Shown in pieces: positions 9,134 to 16,300 of a stretch of DNA of 64,000 bases; position 1 is the first letter of the stretch; each line of letters begins with the position of its first letter. The translations under genes and the position numbers were made by a program. Under the pieces are notes generated by a model. The model did no database searches. It was not told the origin of the DNA and worked only from the letters and a program-made list of their open reading frames with translations. The stretch spans positions 1-64,000 of the forward strand of contig DIGJ01000024.1 in the NCBI GenBank assembly GCA_002419585.1. The letters are read 5' to 3'. The DNA comes from Lachnoclostridium sp. UBA5725. GTDB taxonomy: Bacteria; Bacillota; Clostridia; Lachnospirales; Lachnospiraceae.

Positions 9134-9450
9134 TTCTGGTTTAATGGGGGACGGACGCGAGTCTTTGTTGGGGAGGGACGCCAAGAAAGGCAGAGCAATT
9201 TAGTCTTTCTCCAATTTGCACGACTCCCATGCTAGGATTTTATATCAGTCGTATAAACATTCCACGTAACCTCTATGCAACAAAAAATTAACTCTCAAGG
9301 GAGTTAATTTTTCGTAGAGTTTACGTTCCATCGAATGTTTATGCGGCTGATTTTTAGGGCTACCCCTGCGCTCCATTTGAATTTCGAAAACCAAAACCGC
9401 ACCGCGCATCTTGCGTGACTTTCCCAAATCCCCCGCGTCCGTCCTTCTTA
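9134..9450. repeat. Family A long-hairpin repeat, copy A1 (chimeric arms)
   Basis: Occupies the 530-bp gap between rplQ and ecfA1. The apical stem AAAAATTAACTC (9283-9294) and GAGTTAATTTTT (9301-9312) surrounds loop tcaagg. Core motifs are GTAACCTCTA (left) and TAGAGTTTACG (right). TCAGTCGTATAAACATTC pairs with GAATGTTTATGCGGCTGA. Farther out the arms do not pair: the left arm (CACGACTCCCATGCTAGG) is like copy A5, while the right arm (CCCCTGCGCTCCATTTGAA) is like copies A3 and A6. GACGGACGCG occurs near both ends. Confidence 0.85.
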
Positions 9451-9483
9451 GTCAACCCACAATTTATCATAGTTTAACGCAAT

Positions 9484-9514
9484 AAAAAAGAAGCCTTTAT
9501 CAAGCTTCTTTTTT
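9484..9514 (-). terminator. Terminator after rplQ
   Basis: AAAAAAGAAGC (9484-9494) pairs perfectly with GCTTCTTTTTT (9504-9514), giving a U-tract on either strand. It lies 15 bp past the rplQ stop, ends the alpha operon, and implies that ecfA1 has its own promoter. Confidence 0.9.
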
Positions 9515-9528
9515 ATATGTGAATTTGA

Positions 9529-10065
9529 TTAAACTAATTCGATTAATACTTCCATAGCAGCATCGCCTTTACGTTGACCAATCTTTACGATTCTTGTGTA
9601 ACCACCGTTACGGTCAGCATATTTAGGAGCGATATCATTGAATAATTTGTCTGCAATATCTACAGTCTTAGTATTCTTTTTCTTTCCAGCTGCTTCAGCA
9701 GGAACTTCTGTAATAGAGTAAAGAACTTTGTTCATCTGTCTTCTAGCATGAAGACGGCTTGCGCTGTCTTTTTTGATTTCTTTTTGAACATCATCATAAA
9801 CAGTAACTTTCTTACCATCTACAACTTCTTTCACTCTTTTACCATCTTTATCTTTACGAGCAACTTTAGCAGTAACAGTAACAGTTTCAAAGTTGTCTTT
9901 TTCTCTTACAGCTAATGCTACTAAATGCTCAGCAATTCTACGGATTTCTTTTGCTTTTGCTTCAGTTGTAACGATTTTACCATTGTAAAGTAAATTAGTT
10001 ACCTGGTTACGAAGCAATGCTTTTCTCTGGCTTGACGTTCTACCAAGTTTTCTATATCCGGCCAT
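9529..10065 (-). CDS. rplQ: 50S ribosomal protein L17
   Basis: 50S protein near the exit tunnel rim. The N-terminus MAGYRKLGRTSSQRKALLRN and the C-terminus GGYTRIVKIGQRKGDAAMEVLIEL are diagnostic. At 178 residues it is longer than the usual 115-130. The extra charged segment at about residues 60-105 (KVARKDKDGKRVKEVVDGKK) is an insertion seen in some clostridial L17 proteins. Last gene of the rpsM-rpsK-rpsD-rpoA-rplQ operon, followed by a strong terminator. Confidence 0.98.
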   Translation of the reverse strand: MAGYRKLGRTSSQRKALLRNQVTNLLYNGKIVTTEAKAKEIRRIAEHLVALAVREKDNFETVTVTAKVARKDKDGKRVKEVVDGKKVTVYDDVQKEIKKDSASRLHARRQMNKVLYSITEVPAEAAGKKKNTKTVDIADKLFNDIAPKYADRNGGYTRIVKIGQRKGDAAMEVLIELV

Positions 10066-10093
10066 TTGTATTACCTCCTGTGATTATTATGAG

Positions 10094-11053
10094 TTATTCA
10101 TCACCAATGTTAAGTGACAATCCTAATTCTTTTAATTTTGCAAGTACTTCTTCTAATGACTTACGTCCTAAATTACGAACTTTCATCATATCTTCAGAAG
10201 TTCTATTGGTTAATTCTTCAACTGTGTTGATACCAGCTCTCTTCAAGCAGTTATAAGAACGAACAGAAAGTTCAAGTTCATCAATGTTCATTTCAAGAAC
10301 TTTTTCTTTCTCATTATCTTCTTTTTCTACCATGATTTCAGCAGTTTTTGCATTCTCAGAAAGGTCTATAAATGAATTTAAATGTGCACTTAATACCTTC
10401 GCTGCTAAACTTACTGCTTCGTCTGGTTCTAAAGTTCCATTGGTATATACATCCAATGTAAGCTTATCATAGTCAGTAATCTGACCAACACGAGTATTCT
10501 GAACTGTTAAGTTAACGCGTTCAACTGGTGTATAAATAGAATCAATTGGAATTACACCGATTGGAAGGTCATCATTTTTGTTCTTTTCAGCACTAATGTA
10601 ACCTCTTCCCTTAGTAATTGTTAATTCCATATATAATTTGCAATCGGAACCACCACTTAATGTAGCAATTTCTAATTCTGGATTTAAAATCTCAATATCT
10701 GGATCAACCTGAATGTCTCCTGCAGTTACAACACCCTCGCCTTCAAACTCAATATAAGCAGTTTTCGGCTCATTCGTCTCACTTGTATTCTTAATTGCCA
10801 AGCTCTTAATGTTCATGATAATTTCTGTTACATCTTCCTTAACACCAGGAATAGCACTGAATTCATGTACAACGCCTTCAATCTTAACTTGACTAACTGC
10901 GCTACCAGGCAATGATGACAGCATAATTCTTCTTAAAGAATTACCCAAAGTTGTACCGTAACCTCTTTCGAGCGGTTCTACTACAAAACGTCCGTATTTT
11001 CTATCTTCAGAAATTTCTGCGATCTCAATTTTTGGTTTTTCAAAATCAAACAC
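10094..11053 (-). CDS. rpoA: RNA polymerase alpha subunit
   Basis: A 319-residue alpha subunit that nucleates polymerase assembly and contacts promoter UP elements. The N-terminal domain includes YGTTLGNSLRRIMLSSLPG. The C-terminal helix-hairpin-helix domain (about residues 250-312) includes VRSYNCLKRAGINTVEEL and VRNLGRKSLEEVLAKL. Its place between rpsD and rplQ is the conserved alpha-operon order. Confidence 0.99.
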   Translation of the reverse strand: MFDFEKPKIEIAEISEDRKYGRFVVEPLERGYGTTLGNSLRRIMLSSLPGSAVSQVKIEGVVHEFSAIPGVKEDVTEIIMNIKSLAIKNTSETNEPKTAYIEFEGEGVVTAGDIQVDPDIEILNPELEIATLSGGSDCKLYMELTITKGRGYISAEKNKNDDLPIGVIPIDSIYTPVERVNLTVQNTRVGQITDYDKLTLDVYTNGTLEPDEAVSLAAKVLSAHLNSFIDLSENAKTAEIMVEKEDNEKEKVLEMNIDELELSVRSYNCLKRAGINTVEELTNRTSEDMMKVRNLGRKSLEEVLAKLKELGLSLNIGDE

Positions 11054-11178
11054 TACTGGACCCTCCTTTTGGGATTATGCTATATATTTGCGATCATTGT
11101 TTTACATGAAAAAATCGCAACATATTTTTTCCATGAGAGAAATTACAGAATATTCTCTCACAGATCAAATACAATTTA

Positions 11179-11775
11179 TTATTTACTATATAACTCGACG
11201 ATAAGCATTTCATTTACAGGAACATCAATCAAATCTCTTGTTGGAATTTCTTTTACAGTTCCAGTAAGAGCTTCATGAGTTGCATCTAACCATGATGGTA
11301 CTAATTTGCCATCTGTCACTTCTAAAATATCTTTGTATCTTTGAGCGGTTTTGAATTTTTCTTTGATTTCAATTACATCGCCAGCTTTTACTAAGTAAGA
11401 AGGGATGTTAATGCATTTTCCATTTACCATTACATGCTTATGGTCAACAATCTGTCTAGCTTCTTTTCTTGTTCTAGCATAACCCATACGATAAATAACA
11501 TTATCAAGTCTTAACTCAAGAAGAATCATTAAGTTTTCACCAGTTGTACCAAACTTTAATTTCTTAGCTTTCGCAAAATAATTTCTGAAAGGTTTTTCTA
11601 AAACACCATATATAAATTTAGCTTTCTGTTTTTCTCTTAACTGTAAGCCATATTCGCTCATTTTCTTGTTAGCTCTAGCATTTGAACGATTTGATTTTTT
11701 ATCAAGTCCCATGAAAACTGGATCGATTCCAAGAGATCTACATCTCTTAAGGACGGGAGTTCTATCTACTGCCAT
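11179..11775 (-). CDS. rpsD: 30S ribosomal protein S4
   Basis: Primary 16S rRNA-binding assembly protein, 198 residues. An S4 RNA-binding domain covers about residues 90-155 (LELRLDNVIYRMGYARTRKE). The N-terminus lacks the four-Cys zinc site (VLKRCRSLGIDPVFMG), so this is the zinc-free form. S4 represses the alpha operon in enterobacteria and its own gene in Bacillus, which makes it a candidate ligand for the structured leader upstream of rpsM. Confidence 0.98.
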   Translation of the reverse strand: MAVDRTPVLKRCRSLGIDPVFMGLDKKSNRSNARANKKMSEYGLQLREKQKAKFIYGVLEKPFRNYFAKAKKLKFGTTGENLMILLELRLDNVIYRMGYARTRKEARQIVDHKHVMVNGKCINIPSYLVKAGDVIEIKEKFKTAQRYKDILEVTDGKLVPSWLDATHEALTGTVKEIPTRDLIDVPVNEMLIVELYSK

Positions 11776-11802
11776 TCTAATTTACCTCCTACTATTTATT
11801 AA

Positions 11803-12198
11803 TTAGACACGTCTACGTTTTGGTGGTCTACATCCGTTATGTGGTACTGGAGTTACATCTTTAATACTTGTAACTTCGATTCCGCATGCTTGAAGTGCAC
11901 GAATTGCAGCTTCACGTCCTGAACCAGGACCCTTAACCATAACTTCTACTGATTTTAAACCGTGTGGTACTGCAGCCTTTGCTGCCGTTTCTGCTGCCAT
12001 CTGTGCAGCGTATGGTGTTGATTTTCTAGATCCTCTGAATCCTAATCCACCTGCGCTAGCCCAAGAAATAGCATTACCTTCTGCATCTGTCAGCGTAACG
12101 ATTGTATTGTTAAAAGATGACTGAATATGTGCTTGTCCACGATCGACATTTTTCTTAACACGTCTTTTTGCCACTTTTTTTGCTACTTTTTTAGCCAT
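11803..12198 (-). CDS. rpsK: 30S ribosomal protein S11
   Basis: 30S platform protein, 131 residues. It contains AHIQSSFNNTIVTLTDAEGN, GFRGSRKSTPYAAQ and the C-terminal DVTPVPHNGCRPPKRRRV. The basic N-terminus (KKVAKKVAKRRVKKN) has a lysine-rich repeat common in clostridial S11. It follows rpsM by 32 bp in the alpha operon. Confidence 0.99.
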   Translation of the reverse strand: MAKKVAKKVAKRRVKKNVDRGQAHIQSSFNNTIVTLTDAEGNAISWASAGGLGFRGSRKSTPYAAQMAAETAAKAAVPHGLKSVEVMVKGPGSGREAAIRALQACGIEVTSIKDVTPVPHNGCRPPKRRRV

Positions 12199-12230
12199 TT
12201 GACAAACCCTCCTAATGGATTTTATTGTTA

Positions 12231-12599
12231 TTATTTTTTCTTATTAGCAACTGTACGCTTAGGACCTTTTCTTGTTCTAGCGTTTGTCTTAGTCTTCTGA
12301 CCACGAACTGGGAGTCCTTTTCTATGACGGATTCCTCTGTAACATCCGATTTCCTGTAATCTCTTAATGTTAAGAGCGATTTCTCTACGTAAATCACCTT
12401 CAACCTGTTGTGAATCGTCGATTACGTCACGGATTCTACCTACTTCTTCGTCTGTTAAGTCCTTAACACGAGTATCAGGATTAACGTTTGCCGCAGCAAG
12501 AATACGATTAGAGCTTACTCTGCCGATACCATAGATATAAGTAAGACCAATTTCAACACGTTTCTCTCTTGGTAAATCTACACCACTAATACGAGCCAT
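12231..12599 (-). CDS. rpsM: 30S ribosomal protein S13
   Basis: 30S head protein that contacts the 50S subunit and P-site tRNA, 122 residues. It begins MARISGVDLPREKRVEIGLT, has the helix-hairpin-helix segment YGIGRVSSNRILAAA, and ends with GQKTKTNARTRKGPKRTV. It is the first gene of the alpha operon here. The 350 bp upstream hold a heavily structured leader rather than the short gap usual after rpmJ. Confidence 0.99.
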   Translation of the reverse strand: MARISGVDLPREKRVEIGLTYIYGIGRVSSNRILAAANVNPDTRVKDLTDEEVGRIRDVIDDSQQVEGDLRREIALNIKRLQEIGCYRGIRHRKGLPVRGQKTKTNARTRKGPKRTVANKKK

Positions 12600-12650
12600 T
12601 GTGTTCTACCTCCGTAAATTTTCTTTGTTAGATTAATATTTTTTACTTCG

Positions 12651-12870
12651 CTCTGTAATGATCAGAGCCGATTGATTATAATGTAGCAACTGCTACATCA
12701 GCCGCTTTAAACCATGATGTAACGGGATCACCCCGCACATTGAAAGAAGTTACCTTTCAAAACGGTTAATCAGACCGTTCATGATATCATGCTACATCAC
12801 GAACCACATTTTACCAGTTCATTTGGGCAGGAAAAACCCCGGCACTATTCCAGCACCGTGTAGCCTAACA
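12651..12870 (-). ncRNA. Candidate structured leader RNA of the rpsM operon
   Basis: Fills the gap between rpmJ and rpsM. A long-range pair (12715-12721 with 12793-12799, TGATGTA/TACATCA) closes a multiloop with four hairpins: CGGG/CCCG (12723-12735), TGAAAG/CTTTCA (12741-12759), AACGGT/ACCGTT (12761-12779) and the palindrome CATGATATCATG (12780-12791). Outside it lie ATGTAGCA/TGCTACAT (12681-12698) and CTCTG/CAGAG (12651-12667). On the minus strand GATGTAGCA occurs twice, so alternative pairings are possible. The position suggests S4-type autoregulation; this is inferred. Confidence 0.6.
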
Positions 12871-12905
12871 CAGAAAGCAAGAACTATATAAGTATAAAAA
12901 CAGCA

Positions 12906-12936
12906 TAAAAAGCCAAAGATCATTCTTTGGTTTTTT
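12906..12936 (-). terminator. Terminator or attenuator after rpmJ
   Basis: On the minus strand CCAAAGA (12924-12930), a 4-nt loop, TCTTTGG (12913-12919) and then CTTTTT lie 15-40 bp past the rpmJ stop. It would separate rpmJ from the rpsM operon unless read through, and no clear consensus promoter was found between it and rpsM. Confidence 0.7.
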
Positions 12937-12951
12937 GCTATTATCTATTCA

Positions 12952-13065
12952 TTAGCCTTGTCTTTGCTTGTGTCTTGGATTTTCGCAGATGACTCTGACG
13001 CTTCCTTTTCTTTTAATAATTTTGCATTTTTCACAAATAGGTTTAACTGATGATCTTACCTTCAT
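12952..13065 (-). CDS. rpmJ: 50S ribosomal protein L36
   Basis: A 37-residue 50S protein beginning MKVRSSVKPICEKCKIIKRK and ending RHKQRQG. The zinc ligands C-x2-C, then C and H, are all present, so this is the zinc-binding form. The start ATG at 13065 is preceded by GGAGAG. It has its own promoter (13099-13127), needed because the large glycosidase gene and a terminator cut it off from infA, its usual upstream neighbour. Confidence 0.98.
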   Translation of the reverse strand: MKVRSSVKPICEKCKIIKRKGSVRVICENPRHKQRQG

Positions 13066-13098
13066 TGTAATCTCTCCTTTCGCAAAAGTCCACTTGCT

Positions 13099-13127
13099 AT
13101 TGTATCACAGTTTATTTCAATATGCAA
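13099..13127 (-). promoter_or_regulatory. Promoter of rpmJ
   Basis: Minus-strand TTGCAT (13122-13127), a 17-nt spacer and TACAAT (13099-13104) lie 34 bp upstream of the rpmJ start. It would restore transcription of rpmJ and perhaps the alpha operon downstream of the inserted glycosidase gene. Confidence 0.75.
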
Positions 13128-13290
13128 GAACAACTTTTCAAATATTCATATTTTTTACTAAGTCTTTTTTTCTAAGATTACTATATCAAATTCAAATCTG
13201 CTTTTATACTATAATTTTAGTTTCTTCCTATTTATATAACCACCTTTTTAAAAACAAGAAACTATATATAGGATATTATTCCCAGAATAA

Positions 13291-13342
13291 AGAACTCAAA
13301 CACAGAGCATACTACTATTTTTCTGTGTTCGAGTTCTTTTTT
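13291..13342 (-). terminator. Terminator after the glycosidase gene
   Basis: AGAACTCAAACACAG (13291-13305) pairs with CTGTGTTCGAGTTCT (13323-13337) with one mismatch. The plus side continues in a T run and the minus side in TTTATTCT. It lies 17-68 bp past the stop of the 1979-residue glycosidase gene and would insulate rpmJ from it. Confidence 0.8.
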
Positions 13343-13358
13343 GTATTTTTTTGTATCT

Positions 13359-16300
13359 TTATTTAGTTTTTGTAATAACTCCTTTACTATTGCAGTAATA
13401 CTTAATATTATTAATGGTTACCCATTTTGAAGTTGCTAATTTTCCTGATTTCTGTGCATAATAAATCTTACCGCCTACCACAAATAATTTATTATTTACT
13501 ACTTTTCCGGTTGTTTTTGATGTGTAGTATTTTGCACCGTTTAATTTAACTATTTTTCCAACCGCAAGTTCTCCTGTTTTAGTTGCCACATATTTCGCAT
13601 TGTCTACTTTCACCAATGCATTGGTTACAATCTTGCCTGTCATTTTTGAAGTATAATATTTTGCACTGCCGGCTTTAACAATACTACCCGTAACGATTGC
13701 TCCATTTTCATCCGTGATATACTTACTACCGTTATTGTCAGTTACAAGTGTTGATACATATTTCTTTCCTTCTTTATCTACAATGTATCTATCTCCATCA
13801 GCTGAATCAATAATCGCATTGGTAATCTTACTTCCGTCCTTAGCATAATAGATTCCACCCTTGCTTGTAGTTGCTTCTACATCACCTTTAATTTCTGCCT
13901 TTACTTTGTCTTTTATTGCAACGCTAACAACTGCTGAGCCTTTTGGTGTTTCTGATTTATCATCCGGCTTTGTTGGAACTGTTGGTGTTGTTGGTTTTTG
14001 TGGTGTCGGTGCTACTGGCCCTACGATCACTGTATCCTCAACTTTAACCTTGCAACTTGCTGTAACTGTCTTATTTGATTCTAAGACTGCAGTAATGGTT
14101 ACTTTTCCTTCTTTCAAAGCCATGACCTTACCATCGTTTACCATTGCAATATCCGCATCTGATGTTGTCCATGTAACATTTTTATTTGTTGCATTTTTCG
14201 GTGTGATAGTGGCTGTCAAGGTAAATTTTTCTCCAACACGAAGGGTCTTTGTGGTACTGTCTAATGATAACTTCAACTTATCGGTATCCTTTGATTCCTT
14301 TGCTTTAATTGTAACCACACAGCTTGCTGTTATAGTTTTGTCTAAAGCAGATGTTGCTGTAATTGTTACAATTCCTTCCTTCAAGGCGGTAACTTTACCA
14401 TTACCTACGCTTGCGATTGAATCATTTGATGTTGTCCATGTTACAGTTTTGTTCTTCACATTTTCTGGTGTAATACTAGGAGTTAGTGTAAATGTATCTC
14501 CAACTTCTACTGTCTTTGTTGTAGCATCTAAAGTCAATTTTATTGATTCTTCAACTGCCTTTGCTTCCACTGTAACCGTACAGCTTGCACTTATTGTTGT
14601 ATTGGATACCGATGTTGCAGTGATGGTCACTTTACCTTCCTTCAATGCAGTAAGTTCTCCATTTACTATTGTTGCAATAGTTGGATCCGATGTGGTCCAT
14701 GTTAACTTTTTGTTACTTGCATCGATTGGAGTAAAACTTGGGGTTAATGTAAGTTTCTCTCCCACCTTCATCGTTTTATTATCCAATGCTAATCCAGTCA
14801 ATGCAATCTTTGCATCATTATATTTAACAGCTGCCTTTACAATTTCTATATTACCATTGCCTGAATACGGAGTTGCATTTTCCATATAAACGCGTACTTT
14901 ATTTGTTGCAACGGTATCAAATTTCATTACAGAGGCTTCATTTGTTACAGTTGCCTTGCTTATGCTCTGATTTGCTGCTACTACCCACTTTGCACCATTC
15001 CAATACTGAACTTCAAGAACTCCTGGCATTCCGCTTTCCTTTTTTTGAGTAAAGGATAGTTCAACCGTATTGAATACCTTGGTTTTATCCCACAATAATG
15101 TAACATATTCATATCTTCTGGAAGCACTATTTTCTGGAAGTAATACTGATGCACCTCTTTTATATTTATTGGACCACGATTTTGTATCATCACCAATTAA
15201 CATATTATTTGGATAGTTTCCGCTTGATCCAGTAAATGATGCCGTAGCAATGGCACCTTTTCTAACCTCACTATCCAATGATAGACCATCAAAATTAAAT
15301 CTCGTTATATCTGCTGCTAATACAGTATTTTGTGCTAAGTCAACATTTGATGGCAATGTATTATCCACTGTCAAAGTTGCCTTAGCCTTTGTCTCAAGTC
15401 CTTCTACAATTCCTTCTGCTTTTCCATCGATTAAAGCTGACCATGTTACTGGCTTCATCACATAATATGTACCGATACCTTTACTAGCATAGTTTACTTT
15501 TACGACTGCAGGCAATGGAACTTCAACACCATCTGGCACTGCGATATTGACTGGATCAATTGATACAAAGGTGTCTTCTATCATTGGTTTTACAGGTTCT
15601 TCTCCAGTTCCATCGTTAGTCACTTTAATTGCAACCTGTGTAGGTTTCAAACCATCTGAACTTATCGTTAGTGTTGCATCTCCTGCCGTTTTTTCTGATT
15701 TCAAGATAACTAACACTTTTCCATTGTATGCCTTACGTTCGGAATGTGTATTTTTATCAACATTCCCATATTTGTATAATTCTGCATTTTCTTGTTGTCC
15801 GTTATCTACTCCTACGATCAAGGCTGGACCTGTTACATTAAAGTTTACTTGATTACTTGAATTTGCAATCACATTTCCATCTTTGTCCACTACCGTACAT
15901 TCAATATAAGATAAACTTGTACCATCTGCTGCCAGTACTGTTTTATCTGTTTTTGTATGAATGGTATATGGCGTGGAAGAAGTAGATACGGAGTCCGAAG
16001 CCACTACCGTTTTACCGTCACTTCCATATGCTTTTACTTCCAGTTTACCAGCTTCATAAGGCACTTCCCAAGTAAGATGTAGTTTACCGTAATTAGTCTC
16101 TCCTTCATCTAGCGTTGCTCCAGTGCTTGTATACCCGCCTTTATTGGCACTATCTGTCCATGTTTTATCATCTGTTGTAGCTTCTGATGTTTCATAATAC
16201 TTTTTACCATATGCCGTTACTTTTTCATCAAAACTTTTCTTGCCAAGTGATTTTCCATTCAAGAATAATTCTGCAGTCTGTACATTGGTATTTACCCATA

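Noticed and set aside
9245..9427. 60-residue open frame on the minus strand between rplQ and ecfA1
   Set aside because: It lies wholly inside family A repeat A1, reads through its apical hairpin, and has no ribosome-binding site or protein-like composition.
9134..9450. Insertion sequence at the repeat elements
   Set aside because: No transposase frame or remnant is present in any copy; the elements are only about 250-340 bp.
12640..12900. tRNA or pseudo-tRNA in the rpmJ-rpsM gap
   Set aside because: The hairpins do not form a cloverleaf: no T-loop GTTCRA sequence or CCA-proximal acceptor pairing is present.
13861..14889. 342-residue open frame on the plus strand
   Set aside because: Antisense shadow of the Big_2 repeats of the glycosidase; Val/Ser/Thr-rich composition follows from the opposite strand, with no RBS.
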